From: Dryococelus australis
Lineage: Eukaryota; Arthropoda; Insecta; Phasmatodea; Phasmatidae
Direction: 5' to 3'
DNA: 64,000 bases
Assembly: GCA_029891345.1 (NCBI GenBank)
Contig: CM056995.1
Location: forward strand, 84,507,895 to 84,571,894
Position numbers and translations under genes: made by a program. This document shows positions 12,427 through 24,056 of the stretch, piece by piece (within the stretch, counting starts at the first letter, position 1; every line of letters starts with the position of its first letter). The notes beneath the pieces were generated by a model that was not told the DNA's origin, did not search any database, and saw only the letters and a list, made by a program, of their open reading frames with translations.

Positions 12427-12716
12427 CATTCATTCGCGTTCTGGAAAAAAGCCTGAAATAGTCGCGTACGTCATGATGGGTCCGCCCGGCGACGACGAAT
12501 GTACTTGCATCTATTGCATCCGCAAAACTTAGATCTGCCAGTTTCAATTATTGAGGTGAATATATCTAAAAAAAAAATTACATTCATTCCCGATCCCGAA
12601 AAGGCATAGCGCTGTCGTGTCTTTCACGACCGGTTCCAGCGGTGAAAGCAATTCCATACGCTGTTACTTTCGCAAACTTTGGACCTGCCAGTTTCGAGTG
12701 TTGAGGTAATTTATTA
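12427..12716 (+). repeat. Two tandem copies of a 154-bp unit
   Basis: Each unit starts CATTCATTC, contains a G+C-rich centre and ends with a shared block (CTGCCAGTTTC followed by TTGAGGT). The copies start at 12427 and 12581. The outer parts are well conserved while the centres differ. No coding signal is seen. Confidence 0.7.
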
Positions 12717-12764
12717 AAAAATGATTGAGTATATACAAAACATTAAAATCTAGTGTTTAAATAT

Positions 12765-13050
12765 ATAAAAAGTTGAATTTTTAACTGTACACTGTTTTAC
12801 CGTACCCTTATAGTGATTGGGTACATATAATAAAATTGTTAATTAAAATGTTATATTTATAAAAAAATTAAATTTTTAACTGTACACCGTTTTAACATTC
12901 CCTTTGAGATGCCGTACATGTGGAAAATTGCATACTAACTGGTTACATTTATAAAAAAAATTGAATTTTGAAATGTACACGATTTTGGTGTACCCTGTTT
13001 GTGAAACTTTGTATAATAAATGGTTAATAATTAACAAATATTCCCTTTTA
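12765..13050 (+). repeat. Three tandem copies of a unit of about 95 bp
   Basis: The block TTGAATTTTTAACTGTACAC followed by a GTTTT...GTACCC region occurs near 12772, 12868 and 12961. The units are AT-rich and diverged. This third array differs in sequence from the two arrays to its left. Confidence 0.7.
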
Positions 13051-13119
13051 AATTAAATTAAATAATGTATCGTGAATTGCGTTTATTTAAACAGGGATGA
13101 GAAAAAGGTGAAAAAATTA

Positions 13120-13615
13120 GTTTTTTTTGGATACGCGATAGGAACTTTTAGCTTTAGTTACTTTTGTCACCTGGATACACCATGAGAAACAAATGGGGTG
13201 ATTTACCCTATATTCCATTTTCGATTTGGATACATGATAGGAAATAATTGGGTGTAGGTCGAAATTCCCCCCCCCCCCCCCTTCCAACCCAACCCTCGGC
13301 CCAAACCGGCCGTAGGATACGTAGTTTAAACAAGTGGGTGTGGCACTAATTTCCCACTCCCGCTTGGCTAGGCATTGTCATCCTTTTCAGTCCTGCACAT
13401 TTTGTCACCTGGATACACAAAGGGGAACTTTTGGTTAAATTCAGGTTTTACAAGGTGCGCTGGATACGCAGGGGAAACTATGTATTTTATTTGGGTTTTT
13501 TCCGGATCGTTGTTGGATTGGTTATTGGCGGTTTTTTGTCTCAACATTTTTTATCATTCGATACATAATACAGTGGTTTTTGAGCGATTTAGATACGCAA
13601 TATGGAACAATCACC
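13120..13615 (+). repeat. GATAC-motif cluster, right copy
   Basis: Plus-strand motifs such as TGGATACGCGATAGGAAC, CTGGATACACCATGAGAAAC, TGGATACATGATAGGAAA, CTGGATACACAAAGGGGAAC, CTGGATACGCAGGGGAAAC and TAGATACGCAATATGGAAC are spaced irregularly over 500 bases. Related motifs lie inverted at 620-800. The spacing is not that of a simple tandem repeat. A run of 16 C at 13265-13280 interrupts the cluster. Confidence 0.55.
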
Positions 13616-13671
13616 AGTCTTTTGGATTTTTTACCCACAGATCCCTGGTGAAGCTCTCGATTTACAGCGAA

Positions 13672-14180
13672 ATGGAGGAGGAAACAGACATGGAGGATGT
13701 GGGGGTAATGGACGAGACGCTTTCGGCTACAGATGATGAGTCATCAACCTCTTTAGTACCTGGGCCATCAACTTCTTCAGCCCTGGGATCATCAACCTCT
13801 TCATTCCCTGGACAAACAACTTCTTTGTACGAATCTATGTATTTAGCATTGATTTTATTATAATAATTTTTTTTAAATGTGATTGTATTTATTATATTTG
13901 AAAGTAATATTTTTTTTTTGCCAACAGTACTGTTCGAAGATTGCAAAGGCACAGATCTACAATCGTTTCCCACCAGACGAGATCTAAAATATCTTCTGAT
14001 GTCCATCAACAGAGAGGCACAAATCGAAAATCAGCACCCGACATCACTCATGCAAAGGAAAAACAAGCATCGAGTAAGCATTCGAGGCAAATACCAACAA
14101 CAGACGTCTCTCAACATCAAAGGAAGAATCCTAAACCAATCAAGATGACTGATATTTCTCGTCGTGAATTACAGCGATAA
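13672..14180 (+). CDS. Small two-exon gene: acidic N-terminus, basic C-terminus, unknown function
   Basis: Exon 1 (13672-13826) starts MEEETDMEDVGVMDE and continues through a Ser/Thr/Gly-rich tail. A GT at 13827 and a pyrimidine-rich TTTTTTTTTTGCCAACAG acceptor ending at 13927 define a 101-base intron. Joining across it keeps the frame and leads into a strongly basic exon 2 (13928-14180) ending with SRRELQR and a stop. An AATAAA lies 42 bases later. The frame is open upstream of this ATG to 13375, and a second acceptor-like CCCACAG precedes it, so the true 5' end may lie elsewhere. I do not recognise the protein. It sits just outside the viral block and could be host, viral or transposon derived. 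Confidence 0.5.
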
Positions 14181-14221
14181 ACAACCTGAAAGACTCGTTA
14201 TAATCTTAGAAAAACAGACCA

Positions 14222-14227
14222 AATAAA
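14222..14227 (+). terminator. Polyadenylation signal AATAAA
   Basis: The hexamer lies 42 bases after the stop of the two-exon gene on the same strand, a normal distance for a eukaryotic 3' end. Confidence 0.4.
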
Positions 14228-14418
14228 GTATCAGAAATATGGTTCTGATCTTGTATTATAATTAACCTGTATATGTTGTTTATTTACAAAAAAATAAAAC
14301 ACAATTTTATACTTTTTATAGTTTTATTTTATTATATATATAGTAAAATTATAAAAATAATATATATGTATATTAATAAATAAAGATAAAAATAGCATAT
14401 AATAAGATAATATAATAG

Positions 14419-14448
14419 CATATATATATATATATATATATATATATC
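14419..14448. repeat. TA microsatellite
   Basis: About fifteen TA dinucleotides in an AT-rich spacer between the two-exon gene and the ankyrin gene. No gene is seen between 14230 and 14540. Confidence 0.9.
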
Positions 14449-14540
14449 ATTATATTACATATTATTTACATTTTGTTAACATTTGTCAATTTCCATTACC
14501 TACTGGGATACACCTATACAAGACATTGGCTCCATTTTGT

Positions 14541-15395
14541 TTAAGGTTTTGCCCCATGTTCAATTAAAATTTTGCTAATTTCTTTTGATGTTTCCCACAT
14601 AGTTGCAGTTTCACCACATTTGTCCTCTGTATTTAGGAACTCTTCAATTTTTTTTCCTCATTAGTATCCAGTGCCTTTTTTATGTAGTCCAAACACACAA
14701 AACAGTCGATTAATTTTTACTAGGTACAGCTTCGTGTAATAGAGTACTGTCATGTCCTCTAAACAAGACATTGGCTCCATTTTCTAGTAAAAAATCTACA
14801 ACATTCACTAAACTATCTTGGACTGCGAATTTCAGTAATAAGAACTTTTTCAAGAAAACCGGGCCATGTAAACTATTCTCAGCTAAATAATGCACAATGT
14901 TTTCACAATTTTCATTAGTCGCTTTCAAAATAATTTCCAGTCTTTCTGAAGTCCACCCATTGCCTCGTCCATTGTTTGCACCAAATACACAAGTACCAGC
15001 CAGTTTTCAAAATAATAATTGGCATATTCCAATACGGTTACACCCTCTGAATCTTTAGCCAAAGCATTGACACGTTCTTCTATTAGGAATTTTACAATTT
15101 CCAAATTCCCGGCCGCTGCTGCTCGCTGAATTGGGAATTCACAACCAATATCTTTTTCTTTGAAATTTAGCCTCATCTCCTTCAGGTGTATGAGTTTATC
15201 TAGCCAACCACGATAGTCAGGTAAACTCACCAGTGACAGTTCGTTCTCGTCAAACAAGTCTTGTTTGTCGCAGCTGGCTTTCGTGTCTTCACTGGCTCTC
15301 GTGGTATCTTCGCTGGATCTCATGGTGTCTTCACTGGCTTTCATGGTGTCTTCACTCTGTAGTTTGCAGAAAGTGAGTGTGATCCCTTGATTCAA
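14541..15395 (-). pseudogene. Ankyrin-repeat protein, frameshifted
   Basis: The frame opens at 15395 with a short N-terminus in which a seven-residue unit (SEDTMKA, SEDTMRS, SEDTTRA, SEDTKAS) repeats four times. Ankyrin-type units follow: CEFPIQRAAAAGNLEIVKFLI, then, after a frame change near 14925, FAVQDSLVNVVDFLLENGANV and STLLHEAV, then CGETATMWETSKEISKILI ending at HGAKP and a stop. Ankyrin repeats bind other proteins. In insect viruses and polydnaviruses such proteins often mimic the NF-kB inhibitor. Host, viral or bacterial origin cannot be settled by eye. Two frame changes and weak repeats indicate a pseudogene. Confidence 0.65.
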
Positions 15396-15890
15396 TCGTC
15401 TCGTTTTTATACACGCACTGTGCGAGATCGTCTATTTTTTCTATTGGCTGAGAAAGAAAGTAAGTTTTTTATATGGTATTGTGGGATTTGCCGACCTTGA
15501 TAAATCAAACAAAAAGATTTTTATTTATTTGACTTTCACATACACGATTAATTTCAGATGCAAAAAAAATTACTAGGATATATTAGCACGATCTTGTCAA
15601 TTAAATGAGCATAGTGTAAAAAATAATTAAGCTTAGATTTATGCGAAATGTTAAAATGTAACACCGCTTGTTTCGTTTCTGCAATCATTATGCAAGTTTC
15701 ATTGCAAACTTTTTTTACTTTTTAACTTTCAAAACATTTTCATGTAAATAACAGATGGACAAATGAGTGATCAGTTTGACTCGCGCTCTCGACCTCAGCA
15801 GTCGGGTAATCGGAGTTAGTTTTTATTTAACAAAGTTACCAAATAGTTAAGTGACCACTGATGAAACATATTTCCTTTTAAAAATTCCTT
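15396..15890. other. AT-rich spacer, no gene seen
   Basis: About 500 bases upstream of the ankyrin gene contain no open frame or motif that I can support. They may hold the promoter of the ankyrin gene, but nothing specific is recognisable. Confidence 0.4.
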
Positions 15891-15891
15891 A

Positions 15892-16562
15892 TTACTTTTC
15901 AACTTTCAGAAGAGTTTTGGCATTAGTGACGAAACTGATTGAAAACGCTTTGAGGTTTCTGAATGTCTCGGGAGATACAATAACGTTTCGTTTGTTATCG
16001 GACTCATAAACTAGTCCGATTCCATTCTCAAAAGTCCGTTCAATGTAAAATTGTTTGTAAATTAACGGTTGGACGAGAAAAGTTTTGTGATTTGTTTCGT
16101 TGACATCCAACGAAACAAATCGTTTAGACGAACCGTGAATATAGTTTGCGGATGTTCGTCCAAAAGTTCGGAAATCGTATTAAATTCTCCGAAATTTAAC
16201 AGTTTCAAATTCTTAAATATTAACCGAGTAACTACACCTCTGGGAATATTCATAGTGTATATCTTTCCTGTTTTAAAACGAATCATGCTCGCCTCTCCCG
16301 GCTTGATGATTGATGGCCGTACAGATGATATCTTTTCGCCTGTTAAACTTGATTCGTTGGTATTTGTAAAATCACCGGTTTCGGTAGTAAATTCATTTTC
16401 CAGAGGTGTGGTCATGGTGAAGATGTAGTTTTTTATTTCCACCCCACCACCTTCCTCGCCCAATTTTATTACAGAGGTGTCAAAAATGTGGTGTTTTTTC
16501 CAAAAGTATATACCGAGTGGAATTACAATAATTAAACTAATTCTGAGTAGACCCATTCCCAC
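15892..16562 (-). pseudogene. Membrane-anchored viral-like protein, unknown, one frameshift
   Basis: Reading from 16562, an N-terminal hydrophobic segment (LLRISLIIVIPLGIYFW) acts as a signal anchor and is followed by about 145 residues without Cys-rich or enzyme motifs. Near 16090 the frame changes and continues to a stop at 15892, giving about 220 residues in total. The interrupted frame, N-terminal anchor and tight spacing to the next gene fit a virion envelope protein, but I do not recognise the family. Confidence 0.5.
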
Positions 16563-16648
16563 GTAGAGTTATTTATTTCCTTTATTCGTAGTTCTTACTT
16601 TATATTGGCAAATAATAGTAAAAAATTCGAAATTACATACATCGATTG

Positions 16649-17232
16649 TCAGTTGTATCGCTGTCCATTGGGTGCCATGACAACCGAGCTCGGTACTTGC
16701 TGCACCGATGTTTGAATGGCGTTTTCATAGTATTTTACCGACAGGTAAGTGAAGAATATTGACATTATTTCTAAAATTTGAGAATAACCCAAGGTATCGA
16801 TAAAAGAATCCATAGATGTACGTATTTTTTTGGGGATCGTTTGTCTTTGGAACACCTTCCCATAATGTCTCTACATCAGCCAATACGTCTTCCTGGTAAT
16901 TTTCACGTGAATGAATATTTTTTGTGCTTGTGTCGTACAGAAACAACTTTATTCCTAAATTCCTCAATTTGAAATTTTAGGGAATGATCTTTGTATAGTA
17001 ATTTTTTCAACTGTTTAATATTTTTATTTTCTGCCTGTTGTTCATCTCTCAAAAATGTTTTAAAATTTTCGCGAGTGACGTGCGGGCCCAAACAATTTTG
17101 TTGGATAGTATACTGCTTAAGACATAAAAAATTTAAATAATGGGTTAATTGCGAAATTCTAAATTTCATTTCCGAAGCGAATTTATCACATTCAGTCATT
17201 ATCGAATATATATTTACACCTTTTAACCTCAA
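16649..17232 (-). pseudogene. Unknown viral-like protein of about 190 residues, two frameshifts
   Basis: Three consecutive segments in different frames join into one plausible product: an N-terminal helical, basic part (17232-16903), a short middle part, and a C-terminal part (16855-16649) containing a possible membrane segment around ILEIMSIFFTYLSVKYY. It follows the previous gene on the same strand with about 85 bases between them. No family is recognised. Confidence 0.45.
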
Positions 17233-17454
17233 TATGGAATCGTAAAAATATTTATTATTTATGATGACTGTCAGATGTAAAAAAATCCAAGCACAGAGGC
17301 GGATTTGGTTTTATAAATTCAACCGATTCCACAAATTCAGAATGTGTCATGTTTTTATTTAATTTTCTCCGCGTATTTAACTTTAACAACTCTCTAATCG
17401 CAAAGATAATATCACAAAGTATTGTTTTTTTTTCATACTGTAATATTCATTTAC

Positions 17455-17637
17455 TTAATTACCAGCAGCTGCAGTTCCTGAATTAGTAGCACCTCCGAAA
17501 GATGTACTCGCACAAAATTGTGTATTCACCAAGCCTTTGATTTTATTTTTAACTTTCCATAAAACAAATCCTAAAACTCCAATTAATAAAGTTGAAACTG
17601 TAATGGTAAGCGCTTATATTTGCTGTATTTTTTTCAT
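17455..17637 (-). pseudogene. Small one-pass membrane protein, one in-frame stop
   Basis: From the ATG at 17637 the frame reads MKKIQQI, a stop, then a clean membrane segment (LTITVSTLLIGVLGFVLW), a basic KVKNKIKG stop-transfer patch and a small-residue tail ending GTAAAGN. The total is about 60 codons. The features are those of a small viral envelope or entry-complex protein, but its identity is unknown. It is easy to miss because of the early stop. It is packed between neighbours on the same strand. Confidence 0.5.
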
Positions 17638-17786
17638 AGTCTCATATACAAATACAACATGTAAAAAAAATGTTTCATATAGGGTCTGGAAAAGTAGGAT
17701 AAAAAGGATAAAGACAGAAAATTGCAACATTTTAGGAAATATTTTTTAACTCATTGGTGTATTTAAAATTAGTTACAAAAAAGGAT

Positions 17787-19621
17787 TTATACTTGAATAA
17801 TTTTCAATTTATTCTTGTTTGTTGCTCTGGATAAGACTACATAAGTTTCTTCTAGCATACATTCCATCAAATTTGCATAAATGTCATTACCAATTGATAA
17901 TCCTATACTGCTCTGGACTGTATTTCCATACGTCATTTGATATGGGAAACCATATAACAAGGGTTTACTGTTTTTAGTAACTTCACATGCATATTGAAAG
18001 GCAAATTTATCTATCGTATAGAGATTCATCTTGAAGAAACATTTTGGTATCAGAAAGCAGGTTTTTCTCCTCATCACACATGAGTATTACATCTCCAACA
18101 TGTCCCAAATAATATAAAACTTCACCGATGCATACTCCATGATCATGAATTAAACTGCGGTAGGGAACACCAACGATTAGCGGCAAGTAGGCAGGTTTGA
18201 GGTTTTCTTTCTTTTCTGCTATAAATATTTCTTTATCGTTTGAAAAGAAAATCGGAATGAACCCGGGACGATTCTTGAAAATACTCTGTTTGTCCATCTC
18301 AGTCACATAAAGATGGCAGTTACTTTCCTTTTGATTTTTTTTTATTTGATTGACGACAGCAATCGACAAACTTAAATTGAAATAATTCGCTTCGATGTAT
18401 GTAAAGGCAAATAAAATGAATCCAGGAAACTTTACCAAGTTTTCCTGCACCCAATTCCAAATCTCTTTTGCATTGAGTACCAAACGTGAAGCAGTTTTGA
18501 TTTTCGGCTCAATCACAGTTGCCAACAACTCTACCGGATACTCAAAATCCAGAGTGAAACAACTCATGTTACGATTGTGTACGCCGAAATGACGTGTCAG
18601 CAGCTTCTTCCAGTTCGGAGAGGTATTTAAATTTGTCAGAAAACCCTGGTATTTCGAATCCATATTCCTAAACTGTGTGGTTAGGAAAAAAATATCACAG
18701 CATAGTCGCGAATAAGCGATATGTTGTTGGGATTGTTTGTCATAAACTGATTTAGCTGATACTGATCGCAACAAAATACAATCAAAACAGTTTACTAAAA
18801 GTGTGCTTCACCATTTGGAAATATTAAACTACAAATTTTGTTAGACATGCGCTGATCATACTGTATTCGTCAACAAACAAAACGTTGGGTGCAGCGAAGG
18901 AAATTGAATAGTCGTTATTGCATTCCATAAAAAACGAAGCTGTGTTGTATCCGAGATTGTAAAACATGCACATTTCTTGTACCACTGCAGATATTTTGTC
19001 AAGATCAATCAGTGGCAAGAGCTGCATGAATTTCAAATATTCGTAGTAACTGAATTTAGTCAACCGAATTAGGAGACATGGTAACGTCAAACCTTTTGCT
19101 AGTTTCATTTGTCGACAAATATTTCGCAATAGAATGTGTTGTGGGGTGGTGTAAAAAACTATGTATTTTTTTCTTCGAGAAAAATATGCAATAGTGTAGA
19201 TTTCCCACTGCCGGCAGGACCATTTAACATTATGTATTTAAGTGTAGCCAACTCACCATCATTCTCATCGAGCCATGTGAATTAAGTTGGTTTAACAAGT
19301 TCTTGTTCCTTTGAAAGAGTTAACTTTGCCGACATAAAATTTGTTGCTATTTCCACAGCTTTCGGTTCGGAATTCAATGAATATACAGGATAATTAACTT
19401 GTCATCGAGATTTTCACGCGGAATTTTTTGCGCCAGTAAACACATTTTATTACTACTCAGCACATCTCTAAAACATTAACTCCAGTCTCGTTTAGCCAGA
19501 AGGCCATGCTTAAAGCGTAATTTATTCTTGACGATTTTTCCAAAAATATTGATCCATGAAATGGGTTTTGTATGTTTTCCGAGGAGATTTTCGAGGAACA
19601 GCCAAATAAATAAAGAGACCA
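17787..19621 (-). pseudogene. helicase-2: SF1 helicase, Pif1-like (nudivirus helicase-2 type), decayed
   Basis: The ordered SF1 motifs are present on the minus strand. LTLSKEQELV is the Q-motif region. GPAGSGKST (19195-19221) is Walker A. VLFVDEYSMIS (about 18855-18887) is Walker B. TYGNTVQSSIGLSI is motif V, and YVVLSRATN near 17840 is motif VI. The product would be about 610 residues, similar to Pif1/RecD-like helicases. It would unwind DNA using ATP during viral replication. Frame changes near 19410, 19160, 18820 and 18050 and a stop at about 19260 break it. Nudiviruses and some baculoviruses carry such a second helicase, but a host Pif1 or Helitron-type helicase cannot be excluded on motifs alone. 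The context favours virus. Confidence 0.82.
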
Positions 19622-19820
19622 TTGTGATATTTTAAAACACTATTGATGTCGCCGGTATAATAAACAAAGTTACTTGCAAACTTGACCTTTTATAGTAGAT
19701 TTTTGTCCATAAAAATACAAACAAATATATTTTTTAGTTCGATATAGTGTAAATAAAAAGGTTATGAGTTGCAAGAAAAGGGTAATATATTCTTTTGTAT
19801 ATAAGACTCTAAATAAAAAT

Positions 19821-21336
19821 ATGGGAAGTGCGCAGAGATTTCAAAACAATAACAATTTAGGCGGTGCCAGTTTAAAAAAGGAGCCTTTAAAATTTCAGAA
19901 GGTCTGACAAATGAATACTCGAAACATTTTTTTCTTGATGACACGATAAATTTAACCGAATATGAAAACTTTATTTACAGTTTATAAAATTTATCATCAT
20001 TGATTGACTATACTTCTTTTCTATACTTTAGAGGAAAACTTCCTGATAATTTATATCAAGAAGATACAGGAAAAGGGGGATATGAGATTGGCCTATTGAC
20101 AAACGACCCACACCGCATTATTTGTGCTTTAAAACCAAAATTGTGCTGAACCATTTGATTTTTTATATAATATGGATACGGTTTCTTTTGAGAATATTAT
20201 CGACTTGGCGGAATTCGAAGAAGGAAATAGACAAATATTTCTAAATCTACCCGAATTCAAGTCCCTTAAAGTTTCTCAACCTCGTTTGAGATTTAATAAT
20301 TCCGATATATTATATAAATACAATAATTACATAAATGTTGCCGAATAGAATTCATTTAAAGACCTCGCCGATAGAATTAAAAGTTTTGACAAAGTACTCG
20401 ATACTAGTAAAACTGGATTCGTGATACTTGCGAAAAACGTACAACCTCGCGAGACTATATTTAACCAGGTTGATGCAGGTTGTTGGCTCTAAATCTGGTA
20501 AATGTATAAAACACGATTTTGAAGGATAAATAGTTTTCGTGATGAACTACACGGATGTTAATAGTTCGATTATTAAATTTTAAAATGTGGTCACTTTACA
20601 ATTATTGATGTCCACCATCAAATCGATAGTGATTTTACCTATGGGTTGGATGATCAAACTATGGCTGCAGTCAAGTCGTATATCAAGGGTAAAATTCGGC
20701 AAACCAAATATCATAAAATTTGCTAACGAAGCAATCGTGGCGAAAACGTTAGAGTACACGGCTAAAGAGATTCGTTTACAACCCAATACTGAATTGGAAA
20801 AATTGTAAATTTCCGTTCTCGACGAAGACAATGACTGGTTGGCGGCACAAATCATTAATAATTTAGATCGCCTATCACACAAGCACTTGCTGTTTTTCAA
20901 ATGCACGTCTAGGTTTTATAAATCCGATACTAGTTTGAAAAACCTTCCCATCGAGTATTTCGAGTTACAAAATAATTTCATTTTCGTTGCGCCGAATAAC
21001 TTAAAGAATAGTGTAGCGGGGACACCGAATAACGATTTGGTCGAAGTAGTGATCGATAGATGTACATCGCTAGCACTCAGTGCAGCTCAGATTCCCGTTC
21101 TCGATAAGTTAAGAGAAGAACACGTAATTGTTTATGTTCCAATTGGTAACAATTCGTACATTTATCCCTCTCGTTGTTATACTAGAGATTCTTCTTTGAA
21201 ATTCCAAAATTACAATCGAATATCAAATACAAAAACTATCACTGTGAATGACGAAATTGAATATACTGATTTGAATATTACTAAATACCAGTATTTTGCA
21301 CTCATTCGATCTGCTTCAGAGCTTTTAATAGGATAG
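19821..21336 (+). pseudogene. Viral-like protein of about 500 residues, unknown, multiple frameshifts
   Basis: Coding sequence can be followed from an ATG at 19821 through several frame changes (near 19900, 20150, 20580 and 20700) and stops (near 20346 and 20500). It ends in a long clean stretch at 20839-21336 and a stop. Amino-acid composition and codon use look like protein throughout. The last 165 residues are unbroken and show alternating strands and helices with no recognised motif. It is divergent from the helicase, with starts about 200 bases apart. A core replication or structural gene is possible, but I cannot name it. Confidence 0.5.
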
Positions 21337-21642
21337 GCAATGGAATTGATCAACAAGTACAACAATACCTTTTTGTTTCAAGTCGAAAACAATCCAGTAT
21401 CTCTGATGGACAAGACCAGGATCAAAAAGTACATTTCAAATGCGCAATATTAGCACGAAATGTTTGTTTTTCCAAACACACATTATTTTATGATATGCCA
21501 TCCAAAAAATATGTCTGCTACTAAGCGACTAAACGACGATCAAAGTTTCCAGTTTTCCTACCCATCATCCTCGTCCTCCTCTTCTTTCTCTACTCCTTTC
21601 CACTAATACATTAGTACTTGGTTTTCCAAATTAATTTTTAAA

Positions 21643-23830
21643 ATGGCAAGAATTTTGGATTTGGATGTAAGTACGGCTAATGTTATCTTTTCGTTCGAAC
21701 GAAATAACTAAAGCAAAATAGTCACGAGGGAGTGTTTGAATCCTCGGGGGAAGCTGTTTATTCACCAGTAGATTTGTATTGGCATATAGTAAACAACCAT
21801 GTATAAGGTTGGTGGATCGTAGGAAGGTTCGTGTAATAGCTATCAATAAAATGTGAAATTCGTTAAACTTGAATGATGAGCTAATCAATTACTTTGCGAA
21901 ACTTAAACGTTCTCTAATTTTCAAATTTTTCGTAATGTTTCCGAACAATTTGTTCGCGTTTTGGTGACGAATTTGGCAAAGTTTAGAAGCCAATGGTCCA
22001 AATACATGCTTATTTTTGTTATGATGGCTAGGCTAAACAATAATTTTCAGGAAAACCAACTAAATAAACTAATTTGTGGTGTTTCGTATAAAATGCGCAC
22101 CACATCCAATAGTTCCATATATCAATACATTTGTATAGACGATCTAAACACATCACTACTCAACCACAGAATCAAAGATGAAGCGATTGTCCAAACTACT
22201 AGTTCGAATAAAACACTACAATTTGTCATTAGTGAAAACCCTAAAAAATTATGTGAATGCCAACAACAATGGTGATTTTATGGTCACGGCATATTTTTAC
22301 AAACCTTCGGTGAACAAAAAATTTCCATCAAATGCCGAATATATGTATAGTGCGATTGATGGTTGACATTACGTACGTAAACCTCTCATCCTTTGTTGGT
22401 ATTCCAGGGATTTCTGCCATTTACGAGGATAAAGATCCGGGAAAAATAACCATTGACAACATGTGTGACAATCACGAGTACTATTTACATTGAATAGTAC
22501 TATTCAAAGCAATTTTATCTGATTTGTATTATTTGAGCAAGTACTTGGAAGCCATGCCCGATGGAAAACACTCACTAGTGGTGAATATTATCGATTCATT
22601 CACGGGAGATTGCAATAAAATTTTTGAAAAAGCTCTAGCCAATTTATTTAACGAAAGTAATGGTTTCCAAGTCGTTGAAAATATTCAGAGGCGCCTCGTC
22701 ATTTCAAACGCTTCCCCCGAAGTTCTAAACGATCGTTTTCAATTCGAGGATGGTGCAAACACAAAAATTTTATTCCACAAAAACTCTAGTACGCTTAAAG
22801 ATAAATAGGCTTTAGATATCGAAAACTTGAAATTGACTGCTGAATTGTATGTAGATAATTTACTATATATCGAAGAGAATTGAGAGTTTTTCTAGTTTAA
22901 TACCTCAAATACCCATAATAATAACTGCAGGTAAGTGGCATATGTATATTGTGGTGATCAACAAAGTTCGAACCAGTATAATTTACAGCAGAATACATAC
23001 TTGGACAATGAGATACTAACGATTATGATTTAATTTTTACATGGAATTTCGATAGCTTCCTTCAATACCATATTGCGATTTATAAAAAGTTATCCAACTG
23101 CTTTCTATAACAAGGTTGTAATTGCCAGCATTACCGATCTGAAGAAATATAAATTAAATGCATATTACGAATAAATCCATCATTGTGATAAAATGTTTAA
23201 TTATTTATGTGTATCTAGTTCGAGTAAAATAACTAAAGATATTGAGAGCAGGAATAGTTCAGATTGCATCCACATAATAGGTTTTTATAGTATAAATGAT
23301 AATATTATGATTTATGTGGATTCGACAAGGAACCTCTAACTACCTACTGGTGAAAACGTTATTTCTATTTCGCATAAAAATTTTGCGGTACAGATAGGCT
23401 CGCATGTTTAAAAGGATATACTATTTTATTCCACGGAATACATAATCAAATATCCTTCGAATTTGTATACAACTAGTAATCTCGACACATCCAACCAAAA
23501 GTTGAGCATGGTGGCGAAAACGAGTTATACGTGTGTTTGTTACAATTCCTTCAATCCCTTCCCCAATATTTAATATCATATATGATAGACCATCTATTGT
23601 GGTTATATGTTGGGAGTCTCTACAGAGTGTGTGTTTTCTAAATCGAAATACAACATTTAAAAAATTCGTCCGAACATATATTAGAAACAAATCCAATACG
23701 AATAATAGAAGAGGAAACTTAAATAGAAAAAACTTTAAAAAATACCCTTTTATCTATTTGGTACATTTGGGTAAAAAGAGTACTTTAGCACCCCATATAG
23801 AGTACATAGATAATTAATATAAATTTTACT
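21643..23830 (+). pseudogene. Viral-like protein of about 700 residues, unknown, heavily interrupted
   Basis: The frame opens at MARILDLDVS (21643) after about 300 bases that contain a Ser-rich stretch. The clearest open pieces are 21961-22275, 22178-22366 and 22524-22808, and coding-like sequence in one frame continues with stops to about 23560 and then in another frame to 23820. There are more than ten interruptions. The length suggests a large structural or transcription protein. No catalytic motif is visible, so no function is assigned. Confidence 0.42.
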
Positions 23831-24056
23831 ACAAATTTTTATCCATCAACCTGGGAGAAAAAAACTTTACAACCACCTGCTACAGATAAAATTATACGTG
23901 TATGAAAACGACAAAGATTTAAAAGATACTATACGTATTACAAATAACACCTTTCATTTTAAAAACAATTTTTGGGTAAAATAAAATCATAATTTTTACA
24001 TTTTTGATTAAGTGTTAAGTTGTGCTGTACTCGAAGGCACTCAATAACAGTAAGAC

